Shown piece by piece: positions 38,471 through 48,007 of a DNA stretch of 64,000 nt. The stretch spans positions 37,875 to 101,874 of the forward strand of contig PKDZ01000005.1 of assembly GCA_002862785.1 (NCBI GenBank), written 5' to 3'. A program made the position numbers and the translations under genes. The stretch is from Flavobacteriales bacterium. Lineage in GTDB: Bacteria; Bacteroidota; Bacteroidia; Flavobacteriales_D; Sanyastnellaceae. Numbering within the stretch: position 1 is the stretch's first letter; each line of letters begins with the position of its first letter. The notes below the pieces were generated by a model, which was not told the origin of the DNA, searched no databases, and worked only from the letters and a program-made list of their open reading frames with translations.

Positions 38471-38579
38471 GGGCAAAAGGACGGCGTTGGCATTCGTGCG
38501 GGCCGACCGCGCGAAACTAACGAGTCCGAGGGAGAGATGAACTAAATTTGCCTGCAGCCCAGCGCATCCAACGCCCATC

Positions 38580-39158
38580 ATGAACCTCCTTCGCTTCCGC
38601 GTGATCATCGACATCGAAGAGGACGTCTTCCGGGACATCCTCATCGGCCGGACCGCCTCGCTTGAGGACTTCCACCGGGGCATTCTGGCCGCCTTTGATT
38701 TCGGCGAGGGGGAAATGGCCTCGTTCTTCCAGTCGGACGAGCACTGGGGCCGGGGCCGGGAGGTGCCCCTGATGGACATGGGCATGAATGACATGGGCAA
38801 CCCCTACCCCTCCATGCGCACCACCGCCATCGAAGAGATTGCCTCTGCGGCGAACGACCGCATGGTCTACGTCTACGACTTCCTCCGCATGTGGTGCTTC
38901 TACGTCGAGGTGATTGGCGTCGAAGAAGGCGACATTCCAGAATTCCCCTTGCTCGCACAAGAATTCGGCAAGGCCCCGGACCAGTTCAGCAAGGAGGTCG
39001 ACCTGGGCATGGACCTCGACGAACCCGAAGAGGAGGACAAGGGGCCGCTCAAGACGGGGGACCCCGAACTGGATGCCTATCTCGCCGGGGACGAGGACGA
39101 GGAAGATTCCGGACCAAGTTTCACCTCCTTGGACGACCTCGACGACGCCGCCTATTGA
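38580..39158 (+). CDS. Plasmid pRiA4b ORF-3-like family protein
   Basis: LLRFRVIIDIEEDVFRDILIGRTASLEDFHRGILAAFDF; FLRMWCFYVEVIGVEEGD; acidic C-terminus; next to miaA. Confidence 0.8.
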   Translation: MNLLRFRVIIDIEEDVFRDILIGRTASLEDFHRGILAAFDFGEGEMASFFQSDEHWGRGREVPLMDMGMNDMGNPYPSMRTTAIEEIASAANDRMVYVYDFLRMWCFYVEVIGVEEGDIPEFPLLAQEFGKAPDQFSKEVDLGMDLDEPEEEDKGPLKTGDPELDAYLAGDEDEEDSGPSFTSLDDLDDAAY

Positions 39159-39163
39159 GCTGG

Positions 39164-40156
39164 ATGGCCGCCAATCCGAGGAGGGCGGAGGCCCCGTTGC
39201 TCATCACCATAGTGGGCCCCACGGCCATCGGCAAGACGAGCCTCGCCATCCGCATCGCCCAGGAGGTTGGAGCGGAAATCCTGTCCTCGGACAGCCGCCA
39301 GTTCTATCGGGAAATCCCCATCGGTACGGCCCAGCCGACCGCCGCCGAACGCGCCGCCGCCCCCCATCACTTCATTGATTTCCTGTCCGTCACGGACGAC
39401 TACAGCAGTGGCCGCTTCGAATCCGATGCGGTGGCCTGGCTCCACAACCACTTCGAGGCGCGTCGTTCCGCTGGACTGCCCGAGGTGGCCGTCATGGCTG
39501 GAGGCAGTGGACTGTACGTGCAGTCGGTCCATTCGGGTCTGGATGACATTCCCGCCGACCCCTCCATCCGCGCCGACTTGAATGCCCGGCACGAATCAGA
39601 AGGACTGGCTCCCCTTCTGGCCGAGCTCGAGCGCCTCGATCCGGTGCACCATGCCACTGTCGACCGGGCCAATCCTCATCGGGTGATTCGGGCGCTGGAA
39701 GTGTGCCGTTGCACAGGCCGTCCCTACAGCGAGTTGCGGCGCTCTCAAGCAGAACAGAAAACGGTCCATTCAGGTGGCTGGGCCCGACACGATCGGCGTC
39801 CCTGGGACACGCTGACCCTCGGCATCGGCGCCCCACGCCAGATGCTGCACGACCGCATTGACCATCGGACCCACCTCATGATGGACCAGGGTTGGCTCGC
39901 CGAGGCCAAAGCCGTCCTGCCCCACCGCGAATGCAATGCGCTGAAAACCGTGGGGTACCCCCAACTGTTTGATGTGCTCGAAGGCCACATGGACATCGAC
40001 ACTGCCATCCGCAAGATCCAAGAAGCCACGCGCCAATTCGCCCGGCGCCAGCTCACCTGGTTCCACCGCCAGCCCGACGTCCAATGGGTGGATGCCCGCC
40101 GTCCGGACGACGGTGTGGCCCTCGTCCGTCACTTCCTCCGCCATGGCCTCCTCTGA
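39164..40156 (+). CDS. miaA: tRNA dimethylallyltransferase
   Basis: TIVGPTAIGKTSLAIRIAQEVGAEILSSDSRQFYREIPIGTAQPT; PHHFIDFLSVTDDYSSGRFE; AGGSGLYV; FARRQLTWFHRQPDVQW. Confidence 0.96.
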   Translation: MAANPRRAEAPLLITIVGPTAIGKTSLAIRIAQEVGAEILSSDSRQFYREIPIGTAQPTAAERAAAPHHFIDFLSVTDDYSSGRFESDAVAWLHNHFEARRSAGLPEVAVMAGGSGLYVQSVHSGLDDIPADPSIRADLNARHESEGLAPLLAELERLDPVHHATVDRANPHRVIRALEVCRCTGRPYSELRRSQAEQKTVHSGGWARHDRRPWDTLTLGIGAPRQMLHDRIDHRTHLMMDQGWLAEAKAVLPHRECNALKTVGYPQLFDVLEGHMDIDTAIRKIQEATRQFARRQLTWFHRQPDVQWVDARRPDDGVALVRHFLRHGLL

Positions 40157-42293
40157 ATCCCCAGCGGGACTGCCGCCCAAGCCGGCGCGTCAACGCGGCG
40201 TGGCCTTTGATGCCCAGTCTGCGGAAGACCTCGGTTTCGATGAAATCCGGGAGCGTCTGTCCGATCTCTGCAAGACGGAAAGTGCCCAACGTCGGGCCCG
40301 CGACCTGGCGCCGAGCACCCACCGTCCGACCGTGACGGAGGCCCTTGACTCGACCGACGAATTGCGGCGGATCCGGGTTGAAGGACACAGTTTTCCCGCG
40401 TTGGTCTTCGAGGAAATCAAGGGGGAGATCAAGCTCCTCGAGGTCTCCGGCTCGGCCCTCACCGAGTCTGGGTTCATGCGCGTGTTGCAGTGCACCCGGC
40501 TCGTCAACGACATCATCGGCGCGTTGAACGGCCGCGAACGGGCCTTCCCTAGACTGTGCGGCATGCTGGGCACGGTGCAGGAAAACACGGAGATCGTCAA
40601 GGAGATCGAAGCCGTCTTCGACCCGAAAGGTGGCGTGCGCAACAACGCCTCCGCTGAACTTGGGCGCATCCGAATCGACATGCAGACTGCCCGGCGCCAG
40701 GTCAACCGGCTGTTCGACAAAGCCATGCGCAGCTGCGCCAAGCAAGGCTGGCTGGCCGATACGGAAGAGGGCTACCTCAATGGCCGTCGGGTTCTGGCCA
40801 TCGCCAGCACCCACAAGCGCAAGGTCAGGGGCACGGCCCTCGGCACCTCCAAGACCGGGTCGGTGACCTTCATCGAACCCTCTGAATGCCAGCAGGTCAA
40901 TCACGAGCTGGAGATGCTCCGGGACGACGAGCGCAAAGAAATCGTGCGCATCCTGCGGGCCCTGACCCAACGCATCCGGAAGCACACGCCGCTCATCAAG
41001 GCCCAACAGCGGCTGCTGGTCAAGCTCGACTTTCTGCAGGCCAAGGTGAAGCTCGCCCTGGACATGGACGGGGTCCGCCCCCACATTGTCAAGGAGTTGC
41101 GCATTGAACTGCTCAAGGCCCACCACCCCTTGCTCCTGCTGGCCCACCGCAGCAAGGGCCTGCCCACCCAATCGCAGAACCTGACCCTCCATCCGGCTCG
41201 GCGAATGCTCGTCATCAGCGGACCCAATGCCGGGGGAAAATCCATTGCCCTGAAAATGGTGGGCCTCATCCAGGCCATGGTTCAAAGCGGGTTGCTCGTC
41301 CCGGTCCACCCGAACAGCGCCATGGGCCTCTTCAAGCAGATTCTAACCGACATCGGAGACAACCAGAGCATTGAGAATCAGCTGTCCACGTACAGCTATC
41401 GCCTCAAACGGATGAAAGGCTTTCTCGATGGGGCCGGCCGGAATACCCTCCTGCTGCTCGACGAATTCGGCACGGGAAGTGACCCGGAGCTCGGAGGTGC
41501 GCTGGCCGAGGTCTTCTTCGAGGAGCTTTATGCCAAGGGCGTCTACGGGGTCATCACCACCCACTACGCCAACATCAAGACCCGCGCGACCGACATGCCC
41601 GAGGCGGTCAACGGCAGCATGTTGTTCGATGGGGAGACCCTGTCCCCCACCTACCAGCTCGACCTGGGTCAGCCCGGCAGCTCCTTCACCTTCGAAGTCG
41701 CCGAGCTGAATGGGATTGATCCGGGGCTGATCCGGCGGGCCAAGAGCAAGTTGGATCCGCGCAAGGTGAAGCTCGACGGCCTCATCGCCGGGCTGCAAAA
41801 GGAAAAGTCACGCCATGCGCGCATGGTCGACCGTCAGCTGAAAGCCGAACACGATGCAGAGGAAGCCCGGCGGGAATACGAGCGCAAGGCATCCCGGTTG
41901 GACGAACGGCAGGATGCCGTCCAGCAAGTCGGCCAGGAACAGAACGCCGCCCTGTTGCGCGGCCGGAAGTTGCTCCAGTTCATCGATCGCTTCAAGCCGG
42001 GACAAGCCAACAAGGGGCTCCTCGAGGACATCCGAAAATACCTGTCGGTCGAGGCCACGAAGAAGGCTGAAAAAGCGGAGGCCGCGGCGAGGAAGAAAGC
42101 CGCAAAGGACAGCCGCCGCAAGTCAGCGCGGACCAAGCAGAACCTCGACCGCATACGCGTGGGGAGTACGGTTCGCCTCAAGGAGGGCCGCCAGCGAGGT
42201 GAGGTGCTGGAATTGAAGGGAAAGCGGGCCACCGTGGCCTTCGGCGAATTCAGGACCCGGGTGGAATTGGCCGACCTCGTCTGGGTCCGCTGA
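40143..42293 (+). CDS. MutS2-like DNA-binding ATPase lacking a recognisable Smr domain
   Basis: LVISGPNAGGKSIALKMVGLIQAM; LLLDEFGTGSDPELGGALAEVFFEEL; THYANIKTRATD; C-terminus ends with a KOW-like VGSTVRLKEGRQRGEVLELKGKRATVAFGEFRTRVELADLVWV. Confidence 0.9.
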   Translation: MASSESPAGLPPKPARQRGVAFDAQSAEDLGFDEIRERLSDLCKTESAQRRARDLAPSTHRPTVTEALDSTDELRRIRVEGHSFPALVFEEIKGEIKLLEVSGSALTESGFMRVLQCTRLVNDIIGALNGRERAFPRLCGMLGTVQENTEIVKEIEAVFDPKGGVRNNASAELGRIRIDMQTARRQVNRLFDKAMRSCAKQGWLADTEEGYLNGRRVLAIASTHKRKVRGTALGTSKTGSVTFIEPSECQQVNHELEMLRDDERKEIVRILRALTQRIRKHTPLIKAQQRLLVKLDFLQAKVKLALDMDGVRPHIVKELRIELLKAHHPLLLLAHRSKGLPTQSQNLTLHPARRMLVISGPNAGGKSIALKMVGLIQAMVQSGLLVPVHPNSAMGLFKQILTDIGDNQSIENQLSTYSYRLKRMKGFLDGAGRNTLLLLDEFGTGSDPELGGALAEVFFEELYAKGVYGVITTHYANIKTRATDMPEAVNGSMLFDGETLSPTYQLDLGQPGSSFTFEVAELNGIDPGLIRRAKSKLDPRKVKLDGLIAGLQKEKSRHARMVDRQLKAEHDAEEARREYERKASRLDERQDAVQQVGQEQNAALLRGRKLLQFIDRFKPGQANKGLLEDIRKYLSVEATKKAEKAEAAARKKAAKDSRRKSARTKQNLDRIRVGSTVRLKEGRQRGEVLELKGKRATVAFGEFRTRVELADLVWVR

Positions 42294-42296
42294 GCC

Positions 42297-43982
42297 TCAG
42301 TCGAGGAGGACCCGACGCGTCAACTGGGCACCATCGGGAAGGGACACCGTCACTAGCATCCAACCGCGCGGCAAGTTCGACACATCCAAGACAGCAGCCC
42401 CGCCCCACCACGATTCGATGCCAATCACGCGTCCCACCGCATCCCGCAAGGTCACGAGGGCGGCATCGGACCATCCGCCGGCCGCCAACCGGAGATGCAA
42501 CCGGTCGCTCGCGGGGTTGGGCATGAGCCGAAACTCGCGCTCCAATTGCATTTGGGCTACATCGGCAATTTCCTCGCAGGCTTGGTCCGGCCCACAGGGC
42601 ACGGTCGCTTCCAAATCGGGGTAGGCCCCGTGCAGGACGGTCTGTCCCGTGTTTTCCGGATCGAGCCAAAGCTCGAGCTTCTCGTCCGCCGGGTTCGGGT
42701 TGTCGTCCCAATGAAACGACATCTTTCCGTAGTAATCGGGCTGATTCGGGCCCGTGCCCGCTCCTGCACCACCGTTGGTGCAGGCGGACAATCCAGCCGA
42801 CAGGGTGCCGATAGACAACCCCTCCTCGTTGAACAGATGGGAACCGGAAGACCCGCCCTCGGTCACACCGTGTTCGGTGACCGTCTCCACCCAATAGACC
42901 CGCCAATGGGAACCAAAGTCTCCCAAGCTGATGCTGGAGGTGTTCTGCGTGTAGGTGCTGATTTTCTTGACGTCTCCGGAGGGGTGGTGGATGCCGACGC
43001 CCTCACCGGACCCCGAGCCGCTCGCGTCCCACCCGGCGAAATACACTGGCCAACTGGTCGGGATGGCATCCTCCACCTCGACGAGAAGAAAGTCGGAGCC
43101 CTGGAAGTTGCTGCCTTGGATGTCGTCGGAATCCGCGAGCCGGATGACCCCGGTCCGGCGGCGGTTGAGCAGCCCATTGCCTTCGCCACATTCGGGACGC
43201 TCGTAGTTGTAGTAGACCTTGAGCAGGGCGAAATCATCGTCGTCCGCATTGCTCGCGCAGTGCAAGGCCGTGAGCATGTATTGGCGGCAATCCAGGGCCG
43301 TCGTGTTGACCATGGCACCCGAGCACAGATAGGACCCGCCGTTTTCGATGATGGAGAGGCGCACGGTGGCATCGCGCTGGCACTCCCAACCCTGGATTTC
43401 CGGACAAGCCACATCCACCTCGCACGGCTGGCTGCCGCCCCGCGCCCCATCGACATCGCGGAACAGGGCTGCGGCCCCTTCCATGTGCAGGCGCACCGCC
43501 TCAGACAGGCCGGCCGGCACCTGCAGGCGCAGCACGGCCCATTCCCCTGGTACATCGCCGGTCGCCATCCGACCGTGATCGTCGTTGTCGCGGAAGTCAT
43601 AAGGCCCCTCCTGCCACGTGCCATCCTCATCGGTCACCCAGAGCTCCGCTCCAGCCGGCAAATGGAAATCATCAAAGTGCAGCGCCACGCCTTGGGCGTT
43701 GCCCACGTGCACTGCCATGACATGCTCGGTGACCCCTCCCTCAGGAGACAGGTCCACAGCCCCCGTTTGGACAATGCCGTACAGGTGCTTTCCCCCTTCG
43801 GCGGCTTCCTTGTCCGCCCGCAACCAAGCGGCCTCGACATCGAGGGCCGGCAACTCCACCACACTTCCCGTCAAGCCCAACAGCGAGGCGGGACACGGAC
43901 GGAAATCGGTTTGCGCTGCGAGGGACAAAGACGCGAACAGAAAACAGACGGCCGACAGGCCGAAGGGAAGGACGGTTCTCAT
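42297..43982 (-). CDS. Secreted trypsin-like serine endopeptidase (lysyl endopeptidase-like) with T9SS-type C-terminal sorting domain
   Basis: SGAMVNTTALDCRQYMLTALHCASNADDDDFALLKVYYNYERPEC; EGGSSGSHLFNEEG; C-term FRLMPNPASDRLHLRL... Confidence 0.87.
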   Translation of the reverse strand: MRTVLPFGLSAVCFLFASLSLAAQTDFRPCPASLLGLTGSVVELPALDVEAAWLRADKEAAEGGKHLYGIVQTGAVDLSPEGGVTEHVMAVHVGNAQGVALHFDDFHLPAGAELWVTDEDGTWQEGPYDFRDNDDHGRMATGDVPGEWAVLRLQVPAGLSEAVRLHMEGAAALFRDVDGARGGSQPCEVDVACPEIQGWECQRDATVRLSIIENGGSYLCSGAMVNTTALDCRQYMLTALHCASNADDDDFALLKVYYNYERPECGEGNGLLNRRRTGVIRLADSDDIQGSNFQGSDFLLVEVEDAIPTSWPVYFAGWDASGSGSGEGVGIHHPSGDVKKISTYTQNTSSISLGDFGSHWRVYWVETVTEHGVTEGGSSGSHLFNEEGLSIGTLSAGLSACTNGGAGAGTGPNQPDYYGKMSFHWDDNPNPADEKLELWLDPENTGQTVLHGAYPDLEATVPCGPDQACEEIADVAQMQLEREFRLMPNPASDRLHLRLAAGGWSDAALVTLRDAVGRVIGIESWWGGAAVLDVSNLPRGWMLVTVSLPDGAQLTRRVLLD

Positions 43983-44107
43983 GGAAATGCAGGTTTTCCC
44001 GGGAGAGGGAAGGACTGGCAAGTTAAGGTCTGACCTCCTCCCATTTTTTGGGAATTGGAGGGGGGATCCCCGGGCGCGTGGGGGAAGCCTCCCCCTATCT
44101 TTCGGGC

Positions 44108-45724
44108 ATGACCCAGTCCCTTCGACTCTCCCGCATGCTCACCTTTCTGGTTCTTGCCGTCCTGACGGCATGTCCCCTTGTCGGGCAGGCACAGGAGACG
44201 GTTCAAGAGCAAGGCGAGAAGTTCAACACCCTGCTCTACTACATGAACCGCATGTACGTCGACAGCGTGGACTTGGATGGATTGGTGGAAACCGCCATCC
44301 GCGGCATGCTCGAAGAGCTCGACCCGCACTCTGTCTACATCCCCGCCGAAGATCTCCAGCAGGCCGATGAGCCGCTCAACGGAAAGTTCGAAGGCATTGG
44401 TGTGCGCTTCAACATCATGAAGGACACCATCATGGTGGTCTCCACCATCGCAGGTGGCCCCAGCGAGAAGCTGGGCATCATGTCGGGTGACCGCATCGTG
44501 GAGGTGGATGGCGAGACGGTCGCTGGAATTGGCATCCGCAACAAGGGCGTGATGGACCGGCTCAAAGGCCCCAAAGGCACGCATGTCGACGTGGGCGTCC
44601 GCCGCGGGAAGGCCAAGGAGCTCATTCACTTCGACATCGAGCGCGACAAGATTCCGATTTACTCCGTGGACGCCAGCTACATGGTGGACGACCGCATCGG
44701 ATACATCAAGGTCAACCGGTTCTCGAAGGAGACCATGGGGGAATTGCACGATGCCTTGGACCAATTGAAAGGAGACGGCATGAAGGATCTCGTCCTGGAT
44801 CTTCAGGGCAATGGGGGCGGCATGCTCAACACGGCCATCGCCATGGGTGACGAGTTCCTGGCCGATGACCGCCTCATCGTCTACACCGACGGACGTTCAT
44901 TCCCTCGAGAAGACCGCCTCTCCGATACGGAAGGGCGCTTCGAGAAAGGCCGGCTTGTGGTCCTCGTGGACGAATCGAGCGCCAGCGCCAGTGAAATCGT
45001 CAGCGGCGCGGTTCAGGACTGGGACCGTGGACTCATCGTCGGCCGCCGCACCTTCGGCAAGGGACTGGTCCAACGTCCCGTCCGCCTGCCCGATGGCAGC
45101 GCGGTCCGACTGACGGTCCAGCAATACTTCACTCCCTCAGGACGCTGTATCCAAAAGCCCTATGACGAGGGCGTGGACGCCTACCGCAGGGAGAAGTACG
45201 AGCGCTTCGAAAAAGGGGAACTGATGTCCCTCGACAGTTTGGACTTGCCGGACAGCCTGCGGTACGAAACGCTCCAGCTCGGGCGGACTGTCTACGGCGG
45301 TGGCGGCATCCTCCCCGACGTCTTCGTCCCAATCGACACGAGCCTGAACAGCACCTACTTCACGGACCTGCTCCGGAAAGGACTGTTCAACCGGTCCGTC
45401 CTCGAGTATGTGGACGCCAACCGGACCCGCCTTGAACAGCAGTATGCCGACCGAGACGCCTTCGTGTCGGACACGTCTCTGGAGCAGGAGCTTCTCGATG
45501 GGCTCGTGGCCCTCGGTGAATCCGAAGAGGTGGCCTTCGTGGAGGAGGATTGGAATACCAGCCTGCCCGCCATCGAGTTGCGACTGAAGGCCATTCTCGC
45601 CCGGACCCTGTTCGACACGACGGCCTTCTACGAGGTCTTCAACCCCATCAATCCCATCTACAATCGGGGCCTCGAGGTTCTTCGGGACGGGACCTACAAG
45701 GCGAGTGGCGTCACCCACCGGTAA
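44108..45724 (+). CDS. S41-family C-terminal processing peptidase
   Basis: PDZ FEGIGVRFNIMKDTIMVVSTIAGGPSEKLGIMSGDRIVEVDGE; DLQGNGGGMLNTAI; DESSASASEIVSGAVQDWDRGLIVGRRTFGKGLVQ. Confidence 0.94.
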   Translation: MTQSLRLSRMLTFLVLAVLTACPLVGQAQETVQEQGEKFNTLLYYMNRMYVDSVDLDGLVETAIRGMLEELDPHSVYIPAEDLQQADEPLNGKFEGIGVRFNIMKDTIMVVSTIAGGPSEKLGIMSGDRIVEVDGETVAGIGIRNKGVMDRLKGPKGTHVDVGVRRGKAKELIHFDIERDKIPIYSVDASYMVDDRIGYIKVNRFSKETMGELHDALDQLKGDGMKDLVLDLQGNGGGMLNTAIAMGDEFLADDRLIVYTDGRSFPREDRLSDTEGRFEKGRLVVLVDESSASASEIVSGAVQDWDRGLIVGRRTFGKGLVQRPVRLPDGSAVRLTVQQYFTPSGRCIQKPYDEGVDAYRREKYERFEKGELMSLDSLDLPDSLRYETLQLGRTVYGGGGILPDVFVPIDTSLNSTYFTDLLRKGLFNRSVLEYVDANRTRLEQQYADRDAFVSDTSLEQELLDGLVALGESEEVAFVEEDWNTSLPAIELRLKAILARTLFDTTAFYEVFNPINPIYNRGLEVLRDGTYKASGVTHR

Positions 45725-45783
45725 TCCACGCCCTCTTGCGGAACAACCCGGCTCCCGGAGGCCATTCGACCCCACTCCTGAAT

Positions 45784-45791
45784 TAATTTTG
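45784..45791 (+). promoter_or_regulatory. -7 promoter element (TAATTTTG) upstream of the DUF1573 gene
   Basis: Exact TAnnTTTG match 20 nt upstream of ATG 45811; no clear -33 TTG. Confidence 0.5.
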
Positions 45792-45810
45792 CCCCATACG
45801 ACCCAGACCC

Positions 45811-46353
45811 ATGAACATCGCACGTTCCCTTTCCCTGTTTGCCCTTCCCCTCCTGCTCGTCGCCTGCGCTGGCGGTGCTGAAGAAGGAGATTCCGTGGGC
45901 TACACCGAAATGTCCGAGACCGAGGCCGCTGCCCAAAAGGAAGCCGCCGAAGCCGACAAGAAAATGGACCCCGCCCGCGACGCCGCCAAGGCGGAGGCCG
46001 CGGCACCGGCCGGCCCCACCACTTCCATGACCTTCGCTGAGAACAGCTGGGACTTCGGCACCATCGACGAAGGGGATGTCGTGACCCACGTGTTCACGTT
46101 CACCAACACCGGTAGTGAACCCCTCATCCTCGACCGCTGCAAGGGGTCCTGCGGATGCACGGTGCCTCAGTGCCCGAAGGAGCCGATCGCACCGGGTGCC
46201 GAAGGAGAGATTGAAGTCAAATTCAACTCCAAGGGCAAGAAGAACAAGCAGACTAAGACGGTCACCATCAACGCCAACACCGTGCCCGAGCAGACGCGGA
46301 TCACCATTTCCGCCAACGTGACCCCCGCTCCCGCGGACGGCGCTGGAAAGTGA
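45811..46353 (+). CDS. DUF1573-domain lipoprotein
   Basis: Lipobox LLLVACAGG; SWDFGTIDEGDVVTHVFTFTNTGSEPLILDRCKGSCGCTVPQCPKEPIAPG. Confidence 0.92.
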   Translation: MNIARSLSLFALPLLLVACAGGAEEGDSVGYTEMSETEAAAQKEAAEADKKMDPARDAAKAEAAAPAGPTTSMTFAENSWDFGTIDEGDVVTHVFTFTNTGSEPLILDRCKGSCGCTVPQCPKEPIAPGAEGEIEVKFNSKGKKNKQTKTVTINANTVPEQTRITISANVTPAPADGAGK

Positions 46354-46373
46354 GTCCGCTTCGAATTCCATGA

Positions 46374-46401
46374 AAAAAGGCCCTCTTCGGAGGGCCTTTT
46401 T
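46374..46401. terminator. Intrinsic terminator with UUCG tetraloop
   Basis: AAAAAGGCCCTC-ttcg-GAGGGCCTTTTT, 12-bp perfect stem between convergent genes. Confidence 0.95.
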
Positions 46402-46427
46402 CGTTGGGATTCATGGACTTGATGTCC

Positions 46428-46661
46428 TCACTGGAGCAAGCGGTCGATGGCATCCGCCAACTTGCGATCGCGCTCGGTCACGACGTGGCCGGCATCGTGG
46501 GTATTCAGCTCAATGCGGACGTAGCTGTACTCGTTGTGGAAGACTGGGTGATGGCCCTGCTGCTCGGCGAGGAATGCGACCCGCGTCATGAAGGTGAAGG
46601 CCTCTCCGAAATCCTTGAATCGGAACTCCCTGACGAGGCGATTGTCCTTTTCCATCCACAT
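46428..46661 (-). CDS. Pterin-4-alpha-carbinolamine dehydratase
   Basis: LVREFRFKDFGEAFTFMTRVAFLAEQQGHHPVFHNEYSYVRIELNTHDAGHVVTERDRKLADAID. Confidence 0.94.
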   Translation of the reverse strand: MWMEKDNRLVREFRFKDFGEAFTFMTRVAFLAEQQGHHPVFHNEYSYVRIELNTHDAGHVVTERDRKLADAIDRLLQ

Positions 46662-46732
46662 GGCGACGTGCTTTCTGCGGTGAAGGTAGCGCCGGGGGTG
46701 GGAATTCGCCCGGCGGCCCCAACTTCGCGTCC

Positions 46733-48007
46733 ATGGATCCGCGACCGCATTCTCCCCGGCCCATTGCCTTCGCCCCGCCCTTCATCGACGAGGCGGCCAT
46801 CCAAGCCGTGGAACGCGTTCTCCGGTCCGGCTGGATCACCACGGGGCCGGAAACGGCGGCTTTCGAGGAGGAACTGGCGGCATTCTGCGGCGTCCCCAAG
46901 GTCGTCTGCGGTGGCTCTTGGACCGGCCTCGCCGGGGTCATCCTCGACTGGTTCGGTGTGGGACCCGGTGACGAGGTCATCCTCCCGTCCTACACGTATT
47001 GCGCCACGGCCAACGTCGTCCTCCACCGCGGGGCGGAACCCGTCCTCGTCGACCTCCCGGATCCGGAGAACGAGGACGGGTTCAACCTGATCTGGGCCGC
47101 CATCGAGCCGCATCTGACTCCCCGAACCAAGGTGGTGATGCCTGTGGATGTCGGTGGGTGGCCGGTCGCCCTGAACGGATGGAAGGACCGCCTCACGACT
47201 TGGGCGCGGGAGCATGGCTTCGAGGCCAGCCACCCCAACCAGGAACGGCTTGGACGCCCCCTCCTGCTGCTCGACGCTGCCCATTCTCTGGGCGCGACGC
47301 TGGGTGGGCACCCGGTGGCCCCGCAGTCGGACATCGCCATCTACTCCTTTCACGCCGTCAAGAACCTGACCACCGCCGAGGGCGGGGCGGCCGCTTTGGC
47401 CCTTCCACCGTCCTTCGAGGCCGACGAGGTCCATCGGGCCCTACGCACCCTCTGTCTTCACGGCCAGAGCAAGGACGCCGCCGCGAAATTCAATTCCTCC
47501 GGGCGCGCGGCCTGGCGATACGATGTGACCACAGCGGGGTTCAAATGCAACATGACCGACATCCAAGCGGCGCTTGGCCGCTCGGCGCTGGAGCGCTACC
47601 CCTCCGACCTCGAATGGCGCCATGCCCTATGTGACCGATACGATGCGGGATTCACAGGGTGGGAAGCCGCCATCCTGCCGAGGCGAACCGATGCTGGTCG
47701 CCGTGGGGCCGACCACCTGTACCTGTTGCGCCTGCCCTTGTTGGATGAAGCCGGACGGGACGCGCTCATCGATCGGCTCGCCGCTGAGCGGGTGGCGACC
47801 AACGTGCACTTCCAACCACTTCCCCTGCTCACGGTCCATGCTGAACGGGGAGAACGGATCGAAGACCACCCGAATGCCCACAGGGCCTATGCGTGCGAGA
47901 TCAGCCTTCCTGTGCACATGCACTTGACCCTGGACGATGTGGACCGGGTCGTGGCTGCGGTCCGACGGGGACATGACGCCATCCTCAACGACGTTTCGGC
48001 TTCATGA
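46733..48007 (+). CDS. DegT/DnrJ/EryC1/StrS-family sugar aminotransferase
   Basis: ALRSGWITTGPETAAFEEELAAFCG-type motif; VILPSYTYCATANVVLHRGAEPVLVDL; SFHAVKNLTTAEGGAAAL. Confidence 0.92.
   Translation: MDPRPHSPRPIAFAPPFIDEAAIQAVERVLRSGWITTGPETAAFEEELAAFCGVPKVVCGGSWTGLAGVILDWFGVGPGDEVILPSYTYCATANVVLHRGAEPVLVDLPDPENEDGFNLIWAAIEPHLTPRTKVVMPVDVGGWPVALNGWKDRLTTWAREHGFEASHPNQERLGRPLLLLDAAHSLGATLGGHPVAPQSDIAIYSFHAVKNLTTAEGGAAALALPPSFEADEVHRALRTLCLHGQSKDAAAKFNSSGRAAWRYDVTTAGFKCNMTDIQAALGRSALERYPSDLEWRHALCDRYDAGFTGWEAAILPRRTDAGRRGADHLYLLRLPLLDEAGRDALIDRLAAERVATNVHFQPLPLLTVHAERGERIEDHPNAHRAYACEISLPVHMHLTLDDVDRVVAAVRRGHDAILNDVSAS

Noticed and set aside
38580-39158. pRiA4b ORF-3-like protein as a mobile-element remnant
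   Set aside because: The family name comes from a plasmid/IS passenger, but the gene sits stably next to miaA with no terminal repeats or transposase.
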